A DNA stretch of 64,000 nt, taken from contig OZ017750.1 of NCBI GenBank assembly GCA_963969365.1, positions 3,410,001-3,474,000 of the forward strand, in the 5' to 3' direction. Every line of letters starts with the position of its first letter. Within the stretch, counting starts at the first letter, position 1. The notes under the pieces are model-generated. The model was not told the DNA's origin. It was given only the letters and a program-made list of their open reading frames with translations, and did no database searches. The position numbers were made by a program, and so were the translations under genes. Of the stretch, positions 46,401 through 56,800 are shown piece after piece. Source of the stretch: Asterochloris sp. CNOR1. Its lineage: Eukaryota; Chlorophyta; Trebouxiophyceae; Trebouxiales; Trebouxiaceae.

Positions 46401-49400
46401 GCTGGGGGAGGCAGGTGCAGAAGCGAGCCCTGCAGTGCAGCTGCCCTCGAACGGCAAGCAATTGGAGGCTGCTGGTGCAGAGGCAGGCACAGCATTGGGT
46501 GCAGGTGGTGGCCTGGCCAATGCTGAGCTGGGGGCAGGGCTTATAGACCTGCAGACGCCAGGCAGCAGCAGCAGCAGCAGCCTGGCGCCCAGCCGGATCT
46601 GGGAGAACAATGTGTTCAGCCCTGAAGTGACGTCAAGGTCAGTGCGAGGCTTGTCCCGTGTTGAGAGCTGCCCTGGCCATCACTGCATGATGCCGCCCAG
46701 CACTGCACGCACATGTCGCCCAAGGGCTGGCAGACGAAGACCAATATGCTGATTTGCCTGTTGACATCAGACTGCACGCACTGTCAAGGCTGCATGGGCA
46801 TGAGACCAAGCAAGAGTCCATCCCATACGCAGGGCTTTCACAGGCAGCCAGCAAGGACGCAGCAGCCTGACGCCCGCCTGCCTCCCTCAGGCGGCGCGTG
46901 CGAGCAGCGTACTGGCCAGCGCCCGCGCCTCCACTGCCAAACGCAGCCCCAACCTGCGCATCGAGCTGCCCTGCGACCCGGCAGACACAGAGCACCAGGC
47001 TCCACTGCCTGCCGCTGCCGGTCCTGCTGGAGGGGATGCTGCCCAGCAGGCTGCCATAGGATCGCCAGCAGCCGGCCCTGCGCTTGCGGCCAAGGAGTCG
47101 GCCGGCAGGGGCCAGCCATTGGTGCCTGGCCTTCCAGTAGCAGGCCTGCTGAACCTGAGCGAGGAGGGGGAGACAGCGCTGGTGCCCAACACGCCGCGTT
47201 TTGAGGACAACTTTGCGGCCGAAGCGGCGGCTATGTTTGGTGCCTGGGGCGACGCAGACACTGCTGTGCTGGCCAGGCGCCTGAGTATGGCGGGTGCCCT
47301 GCCCCCCAGCATGGCTGTGGCAGAGGGTGGCGGCCTGCTGGCGGTGCCTGAGGGGGCAGCTTTCAATGATGGGCCTGTGGGCGATTCATCGGCAGGGCAG
47401 GCGGAGCAGATGGTGACCCTGCTGGCTCAGCAGGCCGGGACCATCAAGGTGAGGTGCAGCACCCTTAGTGAATGGTGCTGCTGCAGATGACCAAAGACAA
47501 TGCCTGGGCCAGACCCAAGCAGCGCTTTGATTGCAAGCCTCCAAAGCCTGTCATGAATTTGAGCATCTCGACTTTAGAGTCACACATCTGCGCTTGCTGC
47601 TTGACCCACCAGGGCCCCATGAGCACCTGTGGCCAATGGCTTGCAGGCCCTGCAGCAGCAGGTGGCGTGCCTGGAGAAGGCCAAAGCAGAGCTGGAGCAG
47701 GACAAGCAGGATTGCCTGCCCCTGCTGGAGTCGTACAGGTGAGAATCTAACAAGCAGGGCTGCAGCTCCTGCAGTGGTCTTCACTTCAGGCCAGGGCCCA
47801 GTTGCTGGCCAAGGGCTCCAAGGCAGCTAGGGTGTCAGCACTGCTGGCAGCGGTGAACACGATTGTCTCTGAGCTGTGCAAGCCGGGAGTGTCAGACAGG
47901 TCTTGACTGTTCCTGGGCCTGTCTGCCTGCACCTTCCAACCCTGACCGCCTTACTGCAGGTGGACCATCAGGCAGTTCCAGGACAAGCAGTCTGAGGAGG
48001 TGGTGCAGGCCAAGACTCGGGTGCAGGTCATGGAGCTGCAGCAGCTTAAGGTGAGGCGGGGGGACAGCCTGGTGTGCAGCCGGACACTGCTGTTACATGT
48101 TGCAGTGCTGGCAGCTATTGAGTGCTTCAGCATGCAGAGGTGCATGGAGGGACCCTTGAGACCTGCACCCTGCGAAAGCAAGCATGGGGTCCATGCAGGT
48201 GCCTGGCCGAGGTGCCCTAGTAGATGCATGCGCAGCAGCGCCTGACAAGGCGGTGGGCTGCCATGTGATTGGCAGCAGCTGCTTTGCAGTGAAGTGCTGC
48301 TGTGAGGGGTCAGATGCTGCAGCCTGCATGTGCTGCTGCCATGTCATGTTTCAGTCCCTGTGCAAGGCCCCCAGCAAAGCGCTCACGGCTGTGCTCACAG
48401 AAGCGGTCCCTGCCAGGGACGCAGCGCAAGATGCCTTGATCTGTGCAGGCTGAGAAGGAGCGCAAGGAGCTGGAGACTCAGTTCAAGGCGCTGTACCGGG
48501 ACAAATACGTCCCTCTGAAAGAGGCCCACAAAGCAGGCAAGGCTGTGGCGACTGTGGGGGCTTCTCAAACTGTCAGCCATGCTTGACAGCTGCTTCTGCA
48601 CAAGCTTCCTCCGCGACTGGCCTTGCCTGAAGATGTGGACAGGATGCAGCACCACAGTACAGCTGTCTTTCACTGAGGTGCATGGGCGCCACTGGCAGCC
48701 TAGCTTTGCATGCCCATCTGCAGCTACCGAGGGGTAGTAGCCAGCGACTTGTACATTGGCATGACCCCACTGGCCCAAGCATACCTTCCCCTACATGCAC
48801 TGCAGCCGTGGAGGGGAAGCAGCGGATGAAGGAGCAGCGAGCAGCCATTGAGGAGGTGGCTGAGAGCCTGCGCAATCAGCTGGCAACGGCAGAGCTGCGT
48901 CTGCGCAAGGCGGGGCTGGACGCCCAGGACACAGCGCAGCAGATGGCACACCTGCAGGAGCAGCTGCAGGTGGGATTGCTGCACAGAAAGGCCACCACAC
49001 TGCTAGCCCAACTCTTGGAGGGTGCAGCATGTGACAGTGGACCCTGACCTCAGCTTCAACTTGCTATGTCTCACGAAGCTTGATGTTGAGAACACATGGC
49101 ACTCAGGTTCTGTGCAAGCCAGACAAAGCTTGTCGCAGTCAGATGGCTCCTGCTATCTGCCGCAATGAGGATCCCACAGCAACTACATTGTGGCTGATAC
49201 CTGGGAGGCACAAGGCTACTGCTGCTCTGACGCGCCCAGCTGCACTGCAGGTGCAGAAAGAGGCGCTGGCTGCCAAGATCCAGGCGCTGGCAGCTGCAGA
49301 GCAGGCACACCAGCAGCTGGAGCAGCAGCTGGCTGCTGCTGGCGGCCACACCAGGGAGCTGCAGGATGCCCTGGCCGAGGCTGACGCCCTGCGGCAGGAG

Positions 49401-50223
49401 CTGCAGGATGCGCAGCACAGGTGCAACACTGCCAAGCAGGCTCGGGAACGAGCACTGTCGGAGGTGAGCGCTGGCAGCCTGGCCCTGGCGGGGATGCTGC
49501 ATCTGAAGCATGGCAGAGCGGGCAGAGCACCACTCTACTTGGACGGGCCCCTTACCAACATGCAGAGGCCCTGGGCCTGCAACCATGCGTGCTGCTTCTT
49601 GACTTGACACCATCCTTCCTGCACCGCAGACAGCTACACGTGATCGGATGTGATGCACCGGCCATGCAATGACCTTCCGAGCAACAGTGTGCTGCTTGTG
49701 AGAGCACTGGCGCATCACTCTGCCCTTGCGCAGGTCTTCAACAAGGAGGAGGAGATATGTGAGCTCCAGGTCAAGCTGCGCGACCAAGACTCTGGCCTGC
49801 GTGACTTCAAGCGTGAGAACTCACGTTTTGCAGACAGTCGGGACCGCATGAAGGCCGACATCTCCCTGCTGAAGCAGCAGGTGAGCAGCTGTCCTGGTGG
49901 CTGCCTGCGTCTTGACAGCAGGCTTACTTAAGTCAGATGGCATCCTGCTGCAGCAGCTTAGCTCAGGGCACAGCTGCTTTGGTGGATGCTGGTATAAACT
50001 ATACCCACACCAGTTGGTGGACGCTTGCAATGCCTGATGCAGCCACAGGCAGGCAGCTACGCAGATGCACGGCCTCTTAGGCTCATCATCTGTGGCAGTG
50101 ATGTTTGTTACTGCTGCTCTGCTCCTGCTGCAGCTCCAAGACAAAGAGCAGGAGCGCATGCAGCTCCTGCAGATGTGCAATGAACTGATGTCCAAGCTGG
50201 AAGAGGCAGGCCTAAGCCTTTGA
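40485..50223 (+). CDS. large acidic Ala-rich protein with TACC-like C-terminal coiled coil
   Basis: Seventeen exons: 40485-40584, 40707-41216, 41391-41675, 41863-42027, 42247-43439, 43695-44654, 44809-45064, 45686-46637, 46848-47448, 47647-47738, 47795-47899, 47960-48050, 48449-48536, 48806-48969, 49251-49463, 49734-49880, 50134-50223. Phases close to 6012 nt, 2003 aa. It opens with RRQSLINLRKSGGIASKIGL; residues up to about 1670 are low-complexity Ala/Gln/Glu/Pro, including QEQxATxA-type repeats. Residues 1675-2003 are continuous coiled coil ending LLQMCNELMSKLEEAGLSL, which resembles the TACC end (…ELTxICDELIxKLxK). TACC proteins load XMAP215 polymerases at spindle poles; that role here is inference. 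Acceptors at 42247 and 46848 have near-equivalent alternatives. The intron after 48536 has a GC donor. Confidence 0.6.
45100..45290 (+). repeat. two-copy border repeat in a TACC-like intron
   Basis: GGGCCAAAGCAGCCTGC near 45155 recurs as GGGCAAAGCAGCCTGC near 45234 with matching CTGCCTGCTGCC flanks; offset about 80 bp. Confidence 0.6.
47647..50223 (+). other. coiled-coil exons of the TACC-like protein
   Basis: Eight exons of 88-213 nt carry almost unbroken heptads, for example CLEKAKAELEQDKQDCLPLL, RRNQLATAEL-type sequence (SLRNQLATAELRLRKAGLDA) and EICELQVKLRDQDSGL. The last 29 codons end the protein. Exon boundaries mostly fall in phase 0 or 2, suggesting modular growth of the coil. Confidence 0.7.
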
Positions 50224-50314
50224 ACTCCCTAGTTGTGTGTGAATTCACATTATCCCTTGCTCTGACAGCCCAAGATGCTAGCTCTGCCAAGATGTAGTGA
50301 GCAAAGACCCTGAC

Positions 50315-50319
50315 TGTAA
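50315..50319 (+). terminator. TGTAA poly(A) signal of the TACC-like gene
   Basis: Green-algal polyadenylation pentamer, 92 nt after the stop codon at 50221-50223. Confidence 0.5.
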
Positions 50320-50323
50320 TATT

Positions 50324-50910
50324 TGAGTGAAACTGCAGACGATGGATGGGGTCTAAAGAGCCTGTCAAAGGAGTCCCAGCCCAAGTCAACAGGAAAAGCC
50401 TAAGTCAGGTGGCCTCTCATTTGAGACTTTTGCTGGCTGAGCCGATGTTTGCTCCTGGAACACACCCTCTGTTGGGAGATGGCCCATGTCCCAAATCCAC
50501 AATGCGTGGCAGCAGGCAGCTCTGCAAGCAATGCGGCAGGCTGCTTTGCCGTTGGCAAAAATACACTGCGGTTGCGGTCCAAAGTCTCCAGATGTGGCTG
50601 CAAACAGTACAGCAAGCTTCGCAGCCAGGGCTTCATGCTCACCCACCACCATGCTGGTCTGCGAGGCTGTGCGCACAAGCATCTGCCATCTACGGTCCAA
50701 CATGTTGCTGCGGCTGTTGAGGAGCATTGGCTGGCAGCACTTCGCTTGCAGTCCTGCTGGCTGCCCATGTCATATAGCCTTGTGCTCTTTATCAACTAGG
50801 GACTGCCACTCAGGTCATCAGCAACACCTCTCTTGAAAGAAATGTAGGGTATATCCATGTTCACTATTGTCAAAAATGGCAACACCTGATTGGCGAGTTG
50901 CCTAAATGCA
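50324..50910. other. intergenic stretch between convergent genes, nothing recognisable
   Basis: About 0.6 kb between the TACC-like 3' end and the F-box/LRR 3' end. Only overlapping small ORFs without family motifs are present. Confidence 0.45.
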
Positions 50911-51816
50911 TCAAGCTCCTCCTCTGTGCCCCAGAAAATTGTCCCTGGGGCGGTCCATCTCCAACGAATGCAAATTTGTGAACAGAGATATATGCATCAG
51001 ACAGCCTGAACAGAGTCCCCTGCAATTAGTCATCTCCAGTGAGTGGAGCTGCAGGTGTTTCAGGTGGCCCAGGTCTGTGTCCACCATGGGCCACCCATCC
51101 AGAGACAGGTGGGTCAGCTGGTGCAGCCTCCCAACCGAACTGAGAACCTGGCCTGTAGCAGTGAATGTACCGCTGGGGAATATGCTGAATGTCAGGGTCA
51201 GGTCCTGAAGCGTCTGCAGGGTGTTCAGGCACCGCAAACCCCGTCTGTTGCTGGCTCCATTGGCAGCATTGTTATATATTTGCAACCCTCAGCTTGCAGG
51301 CCACATGTCAGCCCCGTCAAGTGGCTCAGCCTGCTGATGATTTGCAGCAGCCCATCTGAGACTCCTGGGGGTACGTCAAAACAGCCAATGATGCGCAGGC
51401 TGAGCAGTCGCGGCTGCCTGAGTATGAATTCCTGGCCCTCTGGCAGCAGCGCAGCGCCTATGGCCATGCTGAGGTGCTGGAGCCGCATGAGCGGCATCAA
51501 AGATGAGATCAGGTCTCTGCATTTCTCGTCAGGTGACGCCAGTGTACGTTCCAGATGCAGCTCCAGCTGCTCTAGATTGGGCCACCTCTGGCCGATGAGC
51601 CTTACTTGGGCTGACGCCTTGGGTGACGCCCTGGCTGACACTTCAGCTGGCGCACAGCCAGATTGGCTGCCTTGTTCCAGTCATGGCTGACGAGGCGCAG
51701 GGCGGGGAGACTGCCCGGCTCCACCCAAGCAGCTGTCTGCCTGCGCAGATCAGCTGGCAGATCACTGATGTCCCACACTTTGTCAGTGGCCTGCTCCTGG
51801 TCTGGGCTGGACATGG
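50911..51816 (-). CDS. F-box/leucine-rich-repeat protein, reading frame broken
   Basis: Probable SCF ubiquitin-ligase substrate receptor. The first frame starts at the ATG at 51816 and has an F-box-like helix set (WDISDLPADLRRQTAAWV...LPALRLVSHDWNKAANLAV). The next frame (51641-51225) continues with leucine-rich repeats: PNLEQLELHLE, LMRLQHLSMAIG, PRLLSLRIIGCFDV. A third frame (51285-50911) adds more: LQTLQDLTLTF, LHQLTHLSLDGWP, LHSLEMTNC. No splice pairs of plausible length and phase join the three, unlike every other gene here, so I read two frame changes, near 51640 and near 51280. It may be a decaying copy, or these may be sequence errors. It is convergent with the TACC-like gene. Confidence 0.6.
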
Positions 51817-52388
51817 TGTTGCCAAGGGGTGACCAGCGGATCGCCTGCAGCAGCAGGTCCACCATGACAAAACTGTTGCGCACGCAAAAAGTCATCTGTG
51901 TGGGTGCAGCAGGAGTTCTCACAGTCTGCGGCTGATCTGTGCACCCGGGCTGGCCCGCAATGTATGGCTTGGTTGGATGGCTTGGTTGGATGGAGCTTGA
52001 GCCTGGCTCACCTGATCTTGTCAAGGGTCTCTGATCTAGGGATTGCGGCGGCGTCTTGATCGCTGCACTGATGCCAATCCCGGAATTAACAAATTTTTGA
52101 AAGCTTGCAATTGGGTCATAGGTTCCACACGCTGCATCGACCAGAGCCTGGGATCCTGCCCATGATGTTCATCCAGCATAAGCTGCGTGCATGTGGTCCC
52201 TTTGATGCATTGCCACCCACACATCCTTTGCTAATCCAAGGTGTGCAGGCTGGTCGCCCCTGCTGCACACCTTTGTGATGTGTAGCTGGCGGTCTGCAGT
52301 CAGGGGGACACCATCAGTGGTGAGATCTCATGGGCTGGGCATCTAGCCCAGTGGTCAAACGCTGCCAGCGACAGGCCAGCACCACCCC

Positions 52389-52601
52389 CTAACGCTTGAT
52401 GTGGCCTATCTGCAGCGCTGTCAGAGCTGGGAGCAGCAGAGACAGCCGTCTCGCATGCAAGCACTGGTGATTGACACGCTGCATGCTCATTGCCTCTGAG
52501 TCACACACCCTGGCAGAATGCGCTAAGCCTTCCACTGCAGGCGACGTCAGGTGCTCAAAGGTAGGCTTTGTTACAAGCAGACAGGGAAGACGGGCACTCA
52601 C
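52389..52601 (-). pseudogene. possible leucine-rich-repeat fragment
   Basis: A 70-codon open frame upstream of the F-box/LRR gene on the same strand has LRR-like spacing (SARLPCLLVTKPTFEHLT, LSLLLPALTALQIGHI). Length and context suggest a remnant of a related LRR gene, but no F-box or further repeats adjoin it. Confidence 0.25.
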
Positions 52602-53108
52602 GTCTGGAAAGGCCTGAGGAAGCAGTGGTTCCTATTTGGGATTTCACAGAGTGCTGGTGACTGACAAATCGGTGAGCCCGCCATAACATTCTCCAACCTG
52701 GTCATGCTGCTGTGGTTGGGTTTGCTGAGCCCTGCCAATGCAGCAGAAGCATTAGTTCCCGAACACAACCTGCTTTGTTGCAGCAGAGATCTCTGCTCCG
52801 GGGTGGGTGTATTTTCAAAGGCTTACATGTGGGCAGTGGCTTGGCTGCCCATCCCTATGTTTGAGAAGCAGCATCTTGAGCTGGGAGCAGTCCAGGGGTC
52901 TCAGGCGACTGCATGAGTGGGCTGTAGTCTGAGGTTGCGGCTTGAGTGGCAGGCAGCCTGATGCTATGCTTCATCTGTGCGTCAGGCCTCTTAAACCCAA
53001 CACTCATGACGACAGCTCAAGGTCTCAGACGAGCTCTCATCAGTCACTTGGACCCACCTGCTGATGGAAGCATGGAGCAGAGCTTCACTTGGGCTCATGT
53101 GTAGTTGC

Positions 53109-53143
53109 TTGGACAACATTTGGTTGTGTTGTCCAACCAAATG
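53109..53143. other. two overlapping, mutually exclusive hairpins
   Basis: TTGGACAACA (53109-53118) pairs perfectly with TGTTGTCCAA (53127-53136). CATTTGGTTG (53117-53126), the loop of the first, pairs perfectly with CAACCAAATG (53134-53143). The two 10-bp stems share bases, so only one can form at a time. No gene or element border was found beside them. Confidence 0.6.
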
Positions 53144-53841
53144 ACTTTTGGCTGGTCTCCCTGACAGACAACTTGACAGGGTAAGACTGCTCCTTCACTG
53201 CTGATGGGTGGGCACTTGTGACAAAGCATAAATGATTCACTTGACACGCTTTGCTGAGTTTTTACGTATTTGACGAGGAGCTGGTCAACGCCCTGCAGCT
53301 ACATCAGCTTCTAAGATCTGATGCGTTTATTCCTGGCGTCCTCAGCACTAACAGCGGCCATTTTCCTGAAAAGGGTCTTCGCCCTCCACAACCAACAGGA
53401 GGTGATCAGTACCCCCTGCTTCTCCTGACAATCAATCTCCCACCCAGCAGCCACCTGCCCGCACACTGCCTTTGAGAGCAGTCCAGCTGGTGCCTGCAGC
53501 CTCCCTGGCAGCAACACTGTCCCCATGCTCCTGTCAGTTGATAGCCATGCACACCTGGTATAGCATGGCAAGCTCTGCATCATGATCTGTGCACACGTGG
53601 TAGGGTCAGACAGTGACTTTCACTGCCTCTGGCCGCTGCTTGACATCAGTGGTGCCTCTGCAGCGCAGACTTGGCGCTGAATCAGCATAGAACTGCTCGC
53701 TCATCCAGAGTTCCCCTGTGACTACTATGCCCAGCCATGAATTGCATCAGCACGTAGCCCACCACGTGCCTGGCTGCGCTGCAGGAATGCATCTCCCTAG
53801 GCCCAGGCTCTGCTGCCTCAAGTCTGCCTTCAGAGCAGGAC

Positions 53842-56800
53842 ATGCAGGCTTTCAAGGTGATGCGCCTGCCCCGCAAGGAGGGCCCCCTGCCACAGCCCAA
53901 AGGCATGGGCCCCAAGGTCATGCACCTCCCGCGGAGGAAGGGCAGGGACCCCGGCGGGCCGGGCTCCTGCAGCGGCAGCTCCGCAGCGTCCAGGGCTGTG
54001 GAGCAGAGTGCCGCCAGCGGCAGCAGTGCGGCCAGCGGGTCAAGGGCGGGGCGTCGCGCGAGGCGCGAGGCGGAGCGGGCGCAGGCTGAGGCCCGGCCCG
54101 AGCAGCCAGACGCCTCTGATGGGGCCAGCACGCCAGGCAGTGCGGCTGCGGGCGCAGCAGGGGCAGCGGCAGGCCGGCCAGCCGCCAGTGGAGGCTCGGC
54201 CACCAGGAGGTGAGGCAGCCTCAGCGCAGGCACTGCTAGATCCAGGGTGGCTGTGACCACCTGCCACCACCAGTTGAGGCTCGTGCTCAACAAGAGTGGC
54301 ATGGCCCATCCAGGGTCGAAGCTGCGTGAAGCAGGGGTCCTGTTCTGGGTGACTCCAGGCCTGCATGTGACTAAGTTGCTGGGCTGGAGCTTGCTGGAGG
54401 GAAGCACGATACTCCCTGCCGCGTGGCACATAGGGGCTGCAGGCCACTGCCCAGCTGAGCTGTGGTGCATGATGAAGTCTGGCCAGGCGCAACTGTGGTG
54501 GGAACGCGAGCGTTTGTATGCACTAAGTCATGGCAGTGCTGCCCTGCTCTGCTCTGCTGCTGTCCGCTTGGTGTGATGCAGACACAGGGCTGCTCCGCTC
54601 TGCTCCTCTGCCTGAACACAAGGCAGTGCTATGTGACATGGGTGCCATGCAGCTCCATGTCTGACGCAGCCTAACCGTCTGAAAGCCTGCACTGATCTGC
54701 AGGCTGCTGCGCTTTGGCAGGCGCTCCCGCCGGAGCAGCGGGAACACCAGCGGCAGCACCACGCCAGAGGTCGTCAGTCGCAGCCACTCGACTGTGGTGA
54801 GAAGTGGCTCCGTTGAGCTGAGCGACTGGTCTGGCAACCTGAGCAGGCAAGCCGCGTGGCGCACAGACCCATAGGCTCGTTTCTGTTTCAAGTGTAATGC
54901 TGCTGTGCTGCTTGCATGCGCGGTGCGACAGGGCACGTCCTGCCGCAGGTGCTGCCTGCCAGGCTGTGCACCAGCACACATGCTCCATCCTGCTTCGCAA
55001 CACAATGCAGCTGTGCTGCTTGCATGAGTGGCGTGGCATGCTGATCCTGCCGTCAGTGCTGCTTGCTAAATCTGGCATGCCTGCTGCAAATCCATGGGGA
55101 CCAGCCACTCCTTCTCTGCACAAGTGACCCACCTGAGAGGGCTTAGCCCTGTTGCCTTGGCAACCCTGATGCTGGTCCTCGTCAGCAGCTCACACACCCC
55201 CTTGCTGCGTCTCCACAATAGGCGCCTGCCCTTCTTGGCAGCTTGTCCCTCTTTGCCCTGTGCAGGCCCAACCTGGAGCGCCACAGCGGGGGCAGCGCCC
55301 ACAAGCGGCGGGAGGCCCCTGCCTCATCCACAGACCTCAGCCACGCTGCCAAGCGCCCCAACGTGAGCCCCCACCCCGCCAGCCGGCCGTCCGCGGCAAC
55401 CCCCCCGGCGCAGCTGGCGCCCACCTCCAGCATCAGCCCTGCCCCCTCCTCTGCTGTGCAACTGCAGCCGCCAGACACCACTGTTGCCACCTCTACGGGC
55501 ACTGGGGCAGGGCAGGGGGCCAGCCAGGTGCAGCCATCTGCCAGCCCTCCAGTAGGCCAGCTGCAGCTGGCAGGCTGTGAGGAGTGGCAGCACCCTGCGG
55601 GAGTCAACATGACAGCCAGCCCACGGGGTGGGGGCGAGGGCATGCAGAGCTTGGCCAGGATCTCCTGGGGTGCCCTGCAAGGGCTGCAGAGCCGGCCGAT
55701 TGATGGTGAGCCAACAGCTTTGCGGCGTATGAGACCGCTCTGTCTTCATCATTAGAGCTTGGCTGGGGGTGACTTCCAGCATCTGCAGAGGTTGCATCAG
55801 CATGCAAGCAGCAAATTTGCAGTCTAAGGACTGCAGCATTATTTGCAGACCAGTGCTTGCGACACATCTCCGCATGTAAGCCTCTGCAAACCATCATATG
55901 TAGTCAGACACCTCCTGTGGGCTGCAGTCTCATCTGAGTCGGGCAGCTCCTCGCCAGAGAGCATTGCTGCCAGCAGCATGGCCAGCAGGCGCCTCATGTC
56001 AGCTGCTGCACTGGGTCAGGCAAGCCCTGAGCTGCCAGCAGCCAGCGATGCTGGCAGAGATCACTGCCTTACCAGCGCGGGCCATGGCCCCACGACAGGC
56101 CACCAGGCTGGGGACACGGCCAGCCAGGCTACTGCTAGCCACATGCAAACGGGCAAGGTGCACAATGATGCTGTCAATGCCCAGCCGTCCGCAGGGCTGC
56201 CTGCTGGGGGCAGCACTGGGTGCATGGCTGCTCATGTGGTGACTGCAGTCGAGGGGCGCCCAGTGCACCCGCTGACCATCGCCATCCAGGCACTGCTGGC
56301 GGACGCCGCAAGTCGCTCAGAGATGGAGCGCCCTGGCAGCGCTGACAGCAGCAGGCGCAGCAGCAGCCCGTCCCCCACCAAGCAGATGGGGCAGGACAGC
56401 AGTGCAGCACATGGTGGGCAGCAAGAGCGTCCAGAGTCCCCCCTCAGGCCCAGTGCTCAGGCAGCTGCCCAGGGGCAGCACAGCCCCGGCAGCGTGCAGG
56501 GTGCCACTGGTGAAGGGGGCCAGGGCGCCTCTAGTGGTGAGGCACATACTGGTTGTGGTGCAGAGGCCAGCCGTGCGACACAGGCGGCTGTGGTCAGGGC
56601 CATCGGCAGCTCGCAGATGCAGGCTGGCTTGGCTACAAATGATGAGAGCAGCAGGCCAGCAAGCCCCAGGGGGGCAGGGCCAGAGGTTCGGCTGGGCAGC
56701 ATGGAGGGAGGGGGGCGGGGAAGCCCCCGCTCGCCAAGCGGCAGCCTCACGGCTGAGCGCCTGCGCCGCCACCTGACGGGCGGGTCCTTGCAGGCCGCGA

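Larger units (their letters stand above)
51817..53841. other. two-kilobase region without a confident gene
   Basis: Apart from the weak LRR fragment and the nested hairpins, I see only short unconserved ORFs. It is more AT-rich in places than the gene bodies and should contain the promoters of the F-box gene (leftward) and the 1158-aa gene (rightward). Confidence 0.45.

Noticed and set aside
45686-46752. Reading TACC-like exon 8 through to 46752
   Set aside because: Sequence after 46637 loses the acidic Ala-rich character and a standard GTCAG donor sits at the change.
53682-54470. 262-codon open frame on the minus strand
   Set aside because: It is antisense to the Ala/Arg-rich exon 53842-54209; GC-rich low-complexity coding sequence leaves the opposite strand open, and no family motif is present.
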